NCBI GenBank assembly: GCA_963070105.1 | Contig: OY718807.1 | Location: 9,362,483 to 9,426,482, forward strand | DNA length: 64,000 bases | Origin: Litomosoides sigmodontis | Lineage: Eukaryota; Nematoda; Chromadorea; Rhabditida; Onchocercidae | Direction: 5' to 3' | Program-made: the position numbers and the translations under genes | Notes under the pieces: model-generated | What the model was told of the DNA's origin: nothing | Seen by the model: only the letters and a program-made list of their open reading frames with translations | Databases searched by the model: none | Shown: positions 26,901 to 39,315 of the stretch, in pieces | How positions within the stretch are numbered: position 1 is the stretch's first letter | Layout of the letters: each line of letters starts with the position of its first letter

Positions 26901-29257
26901 TCACATTCTTTACTCTGTACTATTTTATTCTTGTTTTGAAAATTCTTCAATACTGATATTAATGAAAAAGGTTTGCACATTTCATCTTGATCAAGAACGT
27001 AAAACAGCTGACCCGAATTTCGGTCCATCATTTCCAATCGCTGAAATGAGAATAATTCCATTTGCAGTCAGTTCCCATACCTTATCCATAAACGGTCGAT
27101 CAGTAAAATCCGGACCACCAATGCTGAAAGCAGGAAATTGCTTCATGCCTCGTTTCACACTATTACTTCTAATTACACTTCGAAATTTTAGATTCTTAAC
27201 CTAAGCGTATTTTAAATTCCATCAGAGAATATAATTAAGTTACCTCAGATTCAGGACATTTATACCCCGTAATATGGCATGGTTGAAAGCATCGAGAAAC
27301 CATGAAGTAAACGAAACCTGAAATCATGTACTGAGTACATAATTTTGCAAAACAAAAGTTCTAATTTGCCTTAGAAAAATTCACTTTTGCTGACTTCTTT
27401 TTTTAACTGGATACAACAAATATCAAGCGCATGCGGATAAATTTACTAAAATTGTCGTAACCATTATTTTTCCAATTACACTGAGATGTTAATAATACAT
27501 GGAAATGCTATATGGCAGACTCGAAAATTAACATCAGTGTTAATCAACATTTTAACAAACATATTTGATGAAGAAGTCCTAAAACAAACTTGTTTCTTCG
27601 TAAAGACCTTGTAAGCGTAAATGCTAGCAGCAGGAGCAAGCCCATCACATCTGTGATCTGAACTAGCTATTAGACCAGCAACGAAAGTACCATGGCCGAG
27701 ACCTGAATTGTAAGAAATTGTTTACTCTGTTTTATTTTAAAGTTTACGAAGAAGTAGGCAGGATGAAGATTAATAAATATGATAACCGTCATCAGCAGTT
27801 TCTTCGTTTGTCCAATCAGTTCGTTCGACAATTTGCTGGAAATGAGGATGATGCTTGTCAAGACCGGTATCAAAAATTGCAACCTTCACACCTTGCCCTG
27901 CAACTCGCACACGGTTTGTCGTCAAAAATTAGAACGACGAATAGCATTAATTTCGTTGCCTAAAACTTCTAATTTATGATACTTTTCCGCGTTACAAAAA
28001 TCATGAATTTAAAACCTCAGTTCTAATACCAATTTCCTTCATTTTCGTCTTAATCATTCAAATTAGGATGACTATCGCCTCATGTGCTAACACATGTAGA
28101 GCAAAAGGCTAAATATCATGTAGGAGCTTTCTATATAACCATGCCTGAAATTTTTATTTGCAAATTATGTCTTTATTTAAGTCGTTTAAAAAATATATGA
28201 AAGTTCTAGAACCTTTATATCCCATATCCCACAGTTTATCAACATCAAGCAGCTTGGTAACATGACGAATTTCGGCATCACCGGAGTGACGTCTTCGACT
28301 CACTGATAGCTTTCTAGGCAATGCTGCTGTGAAACGATTATTATTTGTAACACGTCTTGTATGAACGGATCGCTGCAGTGATTCCACAAAGATGGTTGAA
28401 TTGCATGCCGATACCTGAATGTTTACATCACTATAAAGATAGTCAAAATAAATTCACCTCCTTCCACTCATTTAGCAAAAGTTAGTACAATAATTTAAAC
28501 AACTTAAAGCCCAAAGTCTAAAATTAACTAGGGTTTATAAATTATATTCATTATGATTTAAATTGATAATAATCACATATATTACCTCAACAACATCAAA
28601 ATCACTCAACAAAGCGGGCCTCGATTCGATATTTACAGCAGTTCTCGACGCTTCCTTAATTATGCTATGACGGACATCCGCTGTATAATATCCATCATAC
28701 GTTACAATGTATGCTAAAATCGTTAAATCGTTAAATCAATATTAAAAGGAGCTTTTTTTTAATATTAAAAAAAATAAAAAAATCCGTTTCCTTGATTCGA
28801 CGTACTATAACACATCTCTAAATCCATGTAACAAGCGTTATGATATAAATAATTCACGATTTTCATTGCAATTATTCCTGTCCATTTTTCTGCCCTTTAT
28901 TTTCCTTTTCTTTTTGCCTAATTCAATCATCGTTTTTCCTTTCGCAGATTAGTTCACAGGAGTAATCCGGCAGCTGTGATTTATTTATGCTGTTCGTTTA
29001 CGGATCTGTGTTGATATTAAATGCGAAAAAAAACTATCCAATCCGGTTAACTCATTAATAATGCCCAACTCAATTGTACTCAACCTTTTTTCTAATTCCT
29101 TTGTCACTTTTACGAAATTAGAATTCACGACATTGAAAATGAAATATTTAGCAAAATGTAACGAACATTTTGATTCGATAATGGAACACGATGATAGCAG
29201 CAAATGATTATGAATAAAAATCAATATGATCCGTAGCACAATCCAACAAATACGCAT
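20911..29257 (-). CDS. MBTPS1: Membrane-bound transcription factor site-1 protease (S1P, subtilisin family)
   Basis: Type I membrane serine protease (subtilase S8A) of the Golgi/ER that makes the first luminal cut in SREBP- and ATF6-type transcription factors. About 20 exons align in order with the vertebrate enzyme. Exon 1 (29257-29080) has a signal peptide ([17 protein letters not shown]). Exons at 28713-28586 and 28414-28213 give the prodomain ([17 protein letters not shown]). The catalytic triad is complete: Asp in VAIFDTGL (27869-27871), His in [14 protein letters not shown] (27692-27694), Ser in [11 protein letters not shown] (26482-26484); the oxyanion Asn is in SAIGNDGP. Further matches are [56 protein letters not shown] and FADWYNTSV. 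The C-terminus has a membrane segment ([16 protein letters not shown]) and a short Arg-rich tail ending at a TGA (20911-20913). The luminal part before the membrane segment is poorly conserved. The ATG follows an AG at 29264-29265 by 6 nt. Confidence 0.93.
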
Positions 29258-29659
29258 CAACTCCTACCGCAGGAACAAAGTTTTTTCTCCGTTTTCTCGA
29301 ATCATGAATAATATTTCAATTTCCTCGCCCAAACATTTCAAAATTAAGATTTAATCAGAAATTGTGTTAGCCCTGCAATTAAAACTACTATGAAGTTGTT
29401 GTGATTAATCAAATAATCACGGATAAGTATTGTTCTTATGCTAGACAGCTTATTTCGATTTAAATAATAATTACCCTTTCGCATTCTACCGCGAATCATA
29501 TTTGATTTAAACGAATAGCAGATTGACAATACTTTTACAATCTCACGTCTACACGTTAATTCTGCGACCCTGCTACCACATCACCCATCGGACCCTCCCT
29601 AACAGTTAATGGTTGCTCGGCCACTGCCTTCTAATGATAAACGCTCATAACACAAATTA

Positions 29660-29920
29660 TCAATAACTGCCCAACACTCTCTCCACACTTTCCTCGCCGA
29701 AACGCTCCCGAAATTCCTTGGGCATTATCCAAAAAATGATAGCGGTCACTTCGCCTTCCCCCGTTATTTCCCCACTATTTAGACTAAACGTATACTCATA
29801 ACCACCCTTAACGGATACACCACATTTGGTTGCTACTATCGAAACACTGCACGAATGAGGGAAGTTAGAATACACGCACTTTTTATTGAGGTTGTACGAA
29901 ATAAACACATCCACATACAC
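29660..29920 (-). CDS. Unrecognised 86-codon open frame, doubtful
   Basis: An open frame with more GC and more even codon use than its surroundings. The C-terminal half (EVTAIIFWIMPKEFRERFGE) looks protein-like, but no family is recognised. The N-terminal part runs over a CA-rich repeat, so the given start is unlikely to be real; a CAG at about residue 25 could be an acceptor instead. It lies upstream of the site-1 protease gene on the same strand. Confidence 0.2.
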   Translation of the reverse strand: MYVDVFISYNLNKKCVYSNFPHSCSVSIVATKCGVSVKGGYEYTFSLNSGEITGEGEVTAIIFWIMPKEFRERFGEESVERVLGSY

Positions 29921-29982
29921 ACGTACACGAACACATACACATTCATATACATATATACCTAATTATATATATATATATACCT
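29906..29982. repeat. Degenerate CA-rich tract followed by (TA)n
   Basis: Interspersed ACAC, CATA and CACG units (about 29906-29955) lead into a TA run at about 29962-29980. This is simple-sequence DNA and shows no sign of function. Confidence 0.8.
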
Positions 29983-31149
29983 ACCCACACATTCACATAT
30001 AAATATAATACATACAATAATAAGCAGAGTCCTGAGAAATCCCGAAAGAACATTTCAGAAAAGCATTTCGTTCATATGAATACGCAATTATTGTTTTTGC
30101 TACATCGTTTACTCTTTTCTGCTACTGAATATAAGCCCAAAAACATTTCACAACTTGAAAAAATAACAAGAGAACCTCAGAGAAACTTAACGAGACATTC
30201 ATTGGAAATCAGAATGGCTAGTTAATCTCACTGCCCCAATATCGCCCGAATATCGTCAAAAATGACAAAGTATTGTTAAATAAAGCAGACACCACTACCT
30301 AATGTGATTCAAAGATAAGCTATGCACCCTAAACCAGTGATTCGATTAAACAAATTTGACTATAGCTAACAAACGGAACTAATTACGAAGGCAAACACTC
30401 CGGCAGAATGCACGAGATAATCCGAATGACTTAAAGTGACGCAGCTGAACACAGGAAACTGCATCGATAAATCAAGCGTTACTGCATATTAAACGAAAAG
30501 AAGCTAAAATAACCAAATAAAAAGGACAAGAATTACAGTGTACGATCATGGAACACTAAATATTAGTAACAATGACAACTTAAACGTGCAAAATGTACGA
30601 AACAAATATTTTAGTAGCAATGGTAACTTCTACTGGAAAGGAAAAAGACCACCAGGCAAAGGAGAGTTTTAAACACAATTTTCCTCAATGAACAATACAT
30701 CGTCCACCTTTTACTATAAAGTGATAGTCTTCTGTGAATATCCATGATATTACACTTGCTGTAAATTTGCTGTAACTGTAAATATCTATGCTCAGAATCG
30801 CAGTATCCAAATAATAGTGTCAAATGCCATGTAAAAAAAACCTAAGCCGATGAAAGCTTAGTGATTGAAGATTCCGAAATAAAACTGTCGGATGAATTCC
30901 ACTGTCGACCATTGCATAGTCAGAATTCCACTTTTTAACAAACTCCAAACATGTCATTACAACTTCAAATTTGCAAGGAAATATTTTAATCTTTCAAATA
31001 AGACAATTCACTAGACTGTACATAACAAAAAATATTTTGGAGTGCCCCTTCCGCAATTTCATGTATGCAGAAGAACTAAGGAAAATGAAAAAGATAGTTC
31101 ATGTTTAACGGGTCACTTCGTAAGCGTTCTCTGAACCTTCAGACATAAT
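29983..31149. other. Intergenic, site-1 protease upstream to trehalose-phosphatase 3' end
   Basis: About 1.2 kb with no recognisable gene. It should hold the 3' UTR of the trehalose-phosphatase gene next to 31149. No RNA gene or repeat stood out. Confidence 0.5.
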
Positions 31150-34100
31150 TTATTCACCGATACACTGCTCGCTTAGAATTTGCGACATAGCAGCATGTAT
31201 GACATCTGGACATGATACAAAACAGCAACGACTTTCGTCACCAACGACTTGTTTAACTTCTTCACGTAATGACATTTTCGCACCAACAAATATTGTGAAT
31301 ACACCCTGCAAATGGATCTATATTTATAATCTTAAAAACAGACGTATTCCAATAACTATTCAACAGCTTGTACAATGAACCTCCTTCATTTTTTGCACCG
31401 TTTTGCATTTGACCCTGCAAATGCAAAACGGTGCAAAAAATCGAGAAATAGTACTGTTATTATGGATTCACCGCTTGCAGGAGAACGAACATCAGATCTT
31501 TTCACTATGCATTCATCAGTTATCAACAAATGCAATTTCTAACTTCAAAAATAACGTCGAAACTAAATTCAAAAGCTCGATTCATCTTTGTTCAATGCTT
31601 CACATTTCTAATTTTTCCCTGCATATGTTAGAAGATTTGGAAATGCTCATCAATAAAAGTAGAGATAACAACCTCACGCTCACTCTTTATACTATTATTA
31701 TAAATATTTCACCTCCCAATTGTTTAAGCTTTAGCATTTTCTCCACATTACAGGACCAAAAAAAGCAAAAATTGAAGGAAATTCTCACGTTCGGATTTTC
31801 CTTCGTTGCTTGTCGAACCATAGGAATATCAGATATGGTATCGCCACAAATCAAAATCTTTCCCGGTGCCTTTAGCGAATCACCCAAACTTTTTATTAAA
31901 CGATCTACCCCATCAGCTTTATTCCATACGATTCCCGAACTGTGTGCAACTACCTCAACTTCTAGTTCTGTGGACGGATCAAATACCAAGACCTTCAAAA
32001 GTGACATTAATGCGTACCTGTTCAGGAAAACTAAGAACTGAGTTCTTGGACTTATTAAGTGAAAAAGAAACCTAATGGCACATTACAAACTACAATTTGA
32101 ACAAGTAAATCAATGCCTAACATATCATATGAAATGTTAAGGAACAAATATTCTCCACTTTATTTGGAGTGTCAAGCTTGAAAGATGTACCTGACTATTA
32201 GGATCCACGCGATGCATCCGTTCCTTCACAGCCGTTTGATACCTGTTGGATAACTCGGAAGTTACGTGATGACAAATAGTTTGAACACCTAGTGTTAATC
32301 GATCTACTTTTCGCTGCACCCCGCTCCCAACAAGTGCAAATGGGGCGTAATCTGAGGAATGCAGCAAATCTTTCATCTGTAATTTATAAACACCATTGTA
32401 ATTGTACGAAATCCACGACCGTGAAGCCAAAAAAATAAACAAAAGGGAAAATTAAGAGAAAAAAAAAAGCGAGAAAACTTCGCTGGAAACATCCAAAAAA
32501 TTAAAGTTGAAATGCGTAGTATACCTCGTCGTTCAAACGCTGTAATGCACTGAAACCCTCATCCGTAATGCCATCTTCATGGACAACACGTTTTCCAGAA
32601 AGCCACCATTCACGACCCCAAGAACCGCTGAACATTACGGGGCCATCAATTGGCATAGCTGTTAAATCGAGTATCCCTGGACCACGTAGTGGGCCTGCTG
32701 TTAATACTGCGCTTATGCGAGTAAAACAAGCTGCGAACCGAGTCATTCCAACTGCACTGTATACAGGCTATAAAACCCAATTTGATGAAAAGGAAGACAA
32801 TCATTGGAGCACAATTCCAATTTTATCTTCAGGAAGAGCCACTAAAAGTAAAAATTTTATTGCTCGAATCAGTGTAATATTTATCCCCTTTTCTCCCTAC
32901 CACAAATATCAACAGCTGTAACAATCATTACTATGTAAAATAATTATGCCAGAGGGAATTACCTGAAGATTCGTTGCATACTGTGAGCAATAATCTTTCA
33001 TAGTACCATCCCAATCCGTCACGAATATTGGCTTCTTATCGGTAGTCGATTGACAATTAAGAAATGTGCGAAGGAATCTAAAAGCGCACTATTCAAAAAT
33101 GTTCCGTTTTATATCGACAAATAAAAGACCGAAATAATTTTGAAGAAAAGTCTAAGAACAAGAAGTTCCCGAAACTTACTTCACAGTTTCATCATATTCT
33201 TTCACGAACTTTTCTTCACTCTCCGGATGGTATTTTGCAAGAATTGAAATTAAATTAACTCGAGACATTATTACTGACCATGACAAATTCGGTTCTTGTT
33301 TTCGAATATTCATCAACGCATCGAGATATTTCAAGTCCTTCTACAAATAAGATGCCTTTGTTAGCTTTTAAATATGCTTTGTAACAGCTCGTAATTGCTT
33401 CAGACATTTACGATCTCCAAAGTTAGCCGCGGGAATCGCTTTTTTTACAAGTCTTGTAATAAGCATCATAACATGTTTAGGACAAAAATGCGATGCAACC
33501 GAAGCGGAAAAGGATAGCTATGACGTAATGGCTGTTTTCAATTCACAACGGCTATAATGTAGTAAACACTGAAAAAAGACATACTTCAAGACCTCTTGTT
33601 TCATCTCTGATATTCACTCTCAATTTTGTTGTAAGCGTACACATTTCACGTTGGAATGAATGAGTCTGACTATCAGTTAGTCTTTCATACGCTCGTTTCA
33701 ATATTTCAATATCATCTTTCTTCAAGTCCTTTTCATTTAACAATGCTAATACTATCGTACGTCGTGTTTCTTGCATCTGGAAGTACATGTACAAGTGATT
33801 TTTACCGTACTACTGGTTAGACCAACAGAAATGATCATGATAAACCACCGTTAAAGCTGCTGATACCTGAGAAATAAAATTTCAAACTCTTGATAATTTT
33901 TATCATGTCATTCTAGAAAAAAGCACTATTAAAGTGCTGATAGACCACAAATGCAAAAACAAATGAAGTAAAAGCATGACAGAAAAGCAACCTTATACAT
34001 GAGATTCTTGAATTCGTCAACGGTTTGAACACCGTCATTATTGACTGTACCAACTTGCCCCAACGATAAAGATGAGTTCTCCGCGATTTTATCAGCTTCT

Positions 34101-34573
34101 GAAGTTAACAAAAGGGAGAAATATCAAAAACTAAGGTTACTTCCAATTATTCTCGAAATATGAATAAGACGCCCTCTTCTCATCTTCCCCTAACACAATG
34201 TCGCAATTCCAATACACAACAGCTATTGCAGCTCTAGATTATTATACCCTTACTCAACCGTTTTTAGATGCCCTTGCAAAAAAAACCCTCTATGTTCCAA
34301 AAATATATTAAATAATGTAAATGAAGTCGATTCGGATATTTGGTTAAGCGAAATCTTTGAAAAACCAGTTCACGTACAAGAGAAAAGTTTACGCAAAATA
34401 AAATTACCCCGTATAAACAAGCTGAAACAGAAATAATGCAACGTAATCAAAATAAACAAACCTGATTCAAATGCTTCTTTTCCCTTTTCTTCTGCCTGCT
34501 CATCTTTCGCCGTTTCATGTTTTTGCACCTTGGCATTTCTTTGCTTCCCTTCGTCTGCAACCGCTTCCGTCAT
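31150..34573 (-). CDS. gob-1: Trehalose-6-phosphate phosphatase, nematode type (HAD family)
   Basis: Hydrolyses trehalose 6-phosphate to trehalose in the cytosol; in nematodes loss of this enzyme is harmful because the substrate builds up. Nine exons are seen. The N-terminus (34573 on) is a charged, low-complexity segment (MTEAVADEGKQRNAKVQKHE), followed by a helical region (VDEFKNLMYKV; IVLALLNEKDLKKDDIEILK). HAD motif I is FVTDWDGTMKDY (nucleophile and acid Asp in DWDGT, 33002-33016). The cap region includes MFSGSWGREWWLSGKRVVHE. The late HAD motif is ILICGDTISDIPMVRQA in the exon ending at 31789. The last exon (31305-31150) gives GVFTIFVGAKMSLREEVKQ and ends CIGE then TAA. A U-rich AG at 34609-34610 precedes the start codon. 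The last intron (31788-31306) carries a perfect hairpin, listed separately. The overall order matches filarial trehalose-phosphatase as I recall it. Confidence 0.93.
31388..31441. repeat. Perfect 24-bp inverted repeat with 6-nt loop in a trehalose-phosphatase intron
   Basis: Arms 31388-31411 and 31418-31441 are exact reverse complements over 24 bp, with loop ACCCTG on the plus strand. It lies about 80 nt before the true acceptor of the last intron. On the gene strand the loop and the flanking arm bases read CATTTGCAGGGT, the same 12 bases as the real 3' splice site of the next exon, so the hairpin presents a decoy acceptor. Confidence 0.95.
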
Positions 34574-34608
34574 TAAGCACCCTCACAAGAACGTCTTTTG
34601 ACACCACC

Positions 34609-34610
34609 CT
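34609..34610 (-). promoter_or_regulatory. Probable spliced-leader acceptor of the trehalose-phosphatase gene
   Basis: TTTTTTATAG lies 35 nt before the ATG with no upstream coding exon in view, as expected for trans-splicing. Confidence 0.5.
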
Positions 34611-35838
34611 ATAAAAAACAACTGACACCACAGAAAAGAATGAAATCGAAAATCAGTGTGCAGAATTGTTCTGATTATAAAGCACTCCGAAAATATCAAA
34701 CAATCCAAGCGGCATTTAGCTGTAAATATAGATACTTGCTAAGTGAAGATTAGTCTCACTCCTCCTACAAAGATCGCAAATCATTTTCTGCTTGCATAAA
34801 TGATTGCATGTTGCGCAACAAGGAAACTCTTCCATATCGTGTTATGAACAAACATTATTAGCACGATTTAAAGAACTGCCTAATGAACACTTGTGCCAGT
34901 TTCGCATGGCAGATAATCTATGATTTAAATCCACCGGAAAATTTTTGAATGTTGCTTTATTCAGCAGCGAACAACTAATTTATATCGATTGGAAAGTGAT
35001 GCTCGCGAAAAAGAGTATCGATGCAGTTATGGCATAAGCTTCAGTTACTTACGTTAGTTAGGGCAATTAAAGCAATAAAAAAAGAGGAACGCAACCACAT
35101 ACTTCGGTCACAAATATGAAAAGCCAAATTCTACAGCTGTATTTTCACTAACCCGTTGATCCACTGTAGTCGCTCGAATTTGTGGTTGGTAGTCTGGATG
35201 AAATAATACAACTGAGGTGCCACTTTCTGTGGCAATCACAAACAGAACAATATGTGATACGGAGTGAAATAACGGTAAATAAAGCTGAATCGTCAATTAT
35301 TTTCCTAAAATGCTTATAATGTTCTAGAGGGAAAAATGCAAAGAGGTCAAACGAGACAACACATATGACGATAATGTGCTTTCCTAACTCTACTGATGAC
35401 CTAAGCAAGCAGACACTACCATTAGAAAAAATAAAGACGTACTGCGAAAGATAAGAAGGACTAAGCAGCAAAACAACCCCTAGAAATTCAGATGACCTCC
35501 AGAACATATGCCATTTATATGTACAAAGAGAGAGATAGAGAGAGCGAGGACAGAGGTCACTTTACACACAGAAAACTTGATGCTAGCTTTAATTACACGT
35601 ATTAATTTAGGGATTTTACAAATTCCATACATATTCTACTAGTTATGTACTTAAGTGCAGAAATAGACCGACCATACCATAGACATTTTAACGTCCTAAA
35701 TAAATTTAAATTGCAAGGGTAAGACCTGCGCATAAGTAAGAAATATCCAAACACGAATATCGCTTTCACATATTTTATTGTCGCATGGGAATTGTGCACC
35801 ACACGTGTAATAATAATTCGTTAGCCATAACAGTGCAA

Positions 35839-35911
35839 GCAATATTTCAATCGATGATTCCATCGATATATTTCTATCGACAAAAACATTCCTATCGATG
35901 AGAGATATTGC
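35839..35911. repeat. Imperfect inverted repeat with clustered ATCGAT sites
   Basis: Arms 35839-35855 and 35894-35911 share GCAATAT and ATCGAT in inverted order, separated by 4 and 5 unmatched bases. Two more ATCGA motifs lie between them. The position, about 1.3 kb upstream of the trehalose-phosphatase ATG, allows a regulatory role but does not show one. Confidence 0.6.
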
Positions 35912-38354
35912 TCAGGCCACATGACGCGTTACCTGCTCCAGGTTGCTCCGTGAGAAATCCATAATCCAGCAGTCAATAAAACATAAACCAAAATTCAAAA
36001 AAACCTGCAGACACAATCAACCTCTGGATTCGTAGTGCAGATTAATGTGCTTCAAACAGGAGTATCGCTATGAAAAAATCAATACTTGGGGAAAGTAATG
36101 CATTGAAATTTGAGGTTTTAGTGAGCTGTGTGTGAATTTGAATTTAAGGCAAGGACCAACATGGAATTGCTTGAAATTAATTCATAGTATGCTATCCGTT
36201 TGAAATGGTGAAAATTAAAACAGAATAGCATTTAAATGATAATTAAGTTGTAGGTTAGTATGTGCTGAAAAAACAACAAATGCTGAAATTTTCAGACCCA
36301 CAAATTAGCAAATCATTCCCTACTCACTTCGTTCAAGTATTTAAGTACATACACTTACGTAGTCATGAACATATGCAAGTACATAACTGAGAAAACTGAA
36401 CTTGAAAAGCGTTAGGAATTTAGCTTAACGAATAATTATTGGATTAGGGAGTATCATAAATCCATTACTCATTTACGACTTTGCTTTGATCGGTAAGATC
36501 AAACAAAGCAGAAAATTTATCAGTTTGAAAATGGTAGGAAACGTGGTCAGTTTGTGGAATGGTTGATGATCATAGTTAGCGATTCAGACTACTTGATTAC
36601 ATTTACTATTCCTTATCGATTGATCGAATTTAACGTCAATTTGGTACTGATCACTTACATTCACTACTTAAATCAATTGTGCTTGTATACTTTTCCAAAT
36701 TGATTAGTTAAATTTGATGTTTATTTCAAGGCTCGTTTACCGCTATCCTTCATTCATAATTTATGCCCATTCCTCACTGTGCATATAAGAGAATACTTCA
36801 AGTATTACTTCGCAACTCTTACTGTATTACATCTTTATTTATACGAAAGGTAAAATCATAAATTAAATCAAATTATAATATCATATAATGTGATTTGGAA
36901 TAATCAATCGATGTGATTATCTTAGCAGTTCAGAAACTTGAAATGTAACTTACTTAACTAGTGTGAGTTAAGCCATCAATCGATCAAGATTAGCGACACC
37001 CAATAAACCATTCAAAATCTCATTTACTAGCCAACCAAATACCATTTCGGTCACTCTCCCAGTCGAAAATTTTGAGGCATAATTTGTAGCAGATGGTTTG
37101 AAAGTATGGAGAATTGGAAAATAGCCAAAACAAATTCATATTCAAATTTAAATTTTAATTCCACTGGTTTTAAGAAACAGGATGAAGTGGCAAATTGAAA
37201 ACACACAATTTGTTAATTAATAATATCAGTTGCAACTGAAAAAAAACGAAATGTAAGCGGTTGTTATCATTGCTGTAAATTAGGAACATACATTCTTTCA
37301 ATGATTGAATTAATTTTGTTTAAATATTTAAATTAAATAGCTGATTAGTGAAGCCGACTAATTTGCTTAGTAACTTCTCGTATGAAGGACCATTGTCTTA
37401 TCGGTCGTAACGTTTCCCTGATTCTCTCATAATTCATCACTTGCAATTACATTGCTGTAGAAATGAATGCTTGGCGTTTGCATGAAAATGTATGCATTTT
37501 GATCGTAACAATCATCAAACATCAAACAGTTAGTTATTGAAATTACAAATTGACACTTTCGAATTCATCCGAACCTTCAAATTTCCATTAATGTCTTAGC
37601 ACGATTGTGAAATTTGTGGTAATTTGCCTGATTTATTTGGAATTCGGAGTGTGAACAGAAAAAGAGCGGAGGTTGGATGTTTGGAATATCGTATACTCTT
37701 CATAAGTATGAAATATTTTACTTTCCATGCACCTTTGCGTAAAATAATATTCGATTTCTCTCTCCTCCCTCTCTCTCTTACACACATACACTTATGAAGT
37801 ACTTGATGAATTTTCAGGCGTCACTCACTGATTTTTGCTAATTCATTCTTTTTCGAACATTTGTGAATAAATAAATTGTAGCTTACATTTTAAAATGAAA
37901 AAGAAAAAGCAAGCAAAAGACCAAAATTAGACGCTAAATTAAAATGAAACAACAAGTTAATAATTTAAGGTGCCTTCATCCAAAATCGATCAAAACTTCA
38001 ATGTTGTGTGCGAAAATTTAAGTTTCATTCACGAAAATTAGGTACTGGTCTGGAAAATTTTATCATTAAAAGCATCAGTAGTTATCAACCACATCCATCC
38101 TACTTGCTGCTTAGATTGGAAGAATTTTCGCAAGGATCCAATAATACTTAAGCATTTATTGCCGTGAGGTACATTATCACAAACAGTTATCTCTTATCAA
38201 ACCAATTATGTGCAAATAATTCACTACAATTTGTCTGCAGGAACGTCACTGAGAAGTATATAAAAAATAAACTACGCAGTTTTTCCATTTGATTTGATAA
38301 ATTCCGCAAATCCCCTTGGTTCGATTCCTAATTCAACGTTGTTAGATAATATTT

Positions 38355-38576
38355 TTATAAAACTTTTACCTTTCTCCTCCACCCTCTTTTACTTAGAAGT
38401 GACAATAATTTCATAAATATCGATAGAAAACCTGAAGTAGGTTTCCGACGAAAAAATGATGACGCAATGTTTGCATCATCTATTCCAAATATAGCATGAA
38501 GGTTTGTTGGACAAAAATTAGAATTTCGTAATGGTTGAATAAAAAGTAATAATATTGATATCATTTGTAAATTCAT
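38355..38576 (-). CDS. Candidate short secreted-peptide exon, doubtful
   Basis: A 73-codon frame starts with an apolar segment (MNLQMISILLLFIQPLRN) that could be a signal peptide. It continues with a basic segment containing FFRRK, LLSKR and WRRK, resembling dibasic processing sites, and meets a possible donor GTAAAA after WRRK. No acceptor, family or second exon was found. Confidence 0.18.
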   Translation of the reverse strand: MNLQMISILLLFIQPLRNSNFCPTNLHAIFGIDDANIASSFFRRKPTSGFLSIFMKLLSLLSKRGWRRKVKVL

Positions 38577-38817
38577 TGCTCATCTTATTTGATGGTACAA
38601 AATGGTGCATAAACAGCAGGAGATTCGATTATTTACTTTTTTGGCAAATGTTTTTCCGAATTCGTAAACAAAGGTAAAAACGACACTGTGTAAGCATAAT
38701 AAATTAGTTCCCTTCATAAAACTACGCAATAATTTCACTAATAATTTCTACAGGAAGTTAATAACAGCTAATAACATATATATTATAACACCGATTAATA
38801 ACTGATGAAATCAAAAT

Positions 38818-38818
<1 letters not shown>

Positions 38819-38884
<66 letters not shown>
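38819..38884. repeat. (TA)n microsatellite
   Basis: An uninterrupted TA dinucleotide run of about 65 nt, intergenic. Confidence 0.95.
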
Positions 38885-38887
<3 letters not shown>

Positions 38888-39315
38888 ATATGTATATAGA
38901 TATGTATTACCGGTTAAACAGTTTTATGGTAATCACTATTAATAAAATTCACAGCATAGGTAATCTATATTTCGGACATAATAGCAATGTGCAAGCAGCT
39001 AATAAAACTTGATATAGTAAAAAAAAAATAAAATACCTAACTGATCATTTTCATTCTTAACATACCACATTATATGGAAATAATATTTTTGAAATGAAAG
39101 CTCTTCACAGTAAAGCCGAAAAAACTGGAAGGGAAGCGGTAATCGAATTAACAAAAAAATCGAATCAAGTATTAAGGAAATAATGAAATAAAAAGAAATG
39201 AAAAACCGATAAATCAGCCCTGCTATTAATGAGCGTAATGTGAAATGCCTTACTCCTCCAACAACGACGAGTAAACGAAGACATGCAGTTTTAAGAAGTG
39301 TTAAATGAAAAATAC

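Larger units (their letters stand above)
34620..39315. other. Long intergenic stretch upstream of trehalose-phosphatase
   Basis: About 4.7 kb without a recognised gene. It contains a cluster of ATCGAT motifs arranged as an imperfect inverted repeat (35839-35911), a GA-rich patch near 35525, a hairpin TTTGATC-GGTAA-GATCAAA near 36490, a short secreted-peptide-like frame (38355-38576) and a long TA microsatellite (38819-38884). The right end is the 3' flank of the F-box gene. Confidence 0.5.

Noticed and set aside
31403..32041. 212-codon open frame on the plus strand
   Set aside because: It is antisense to the trehalose-phosphatase exon with the ICGDTISDIPMV motif and to the hairpin-bearing intron; the minus-strand reading is a known enzyme.
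38308..38325. GGTTCGATTCC, matching a tRNA B box
   Set aside because: The flanking bases do not pair into a T-stem and no A box or acceptor stem is present upstream.
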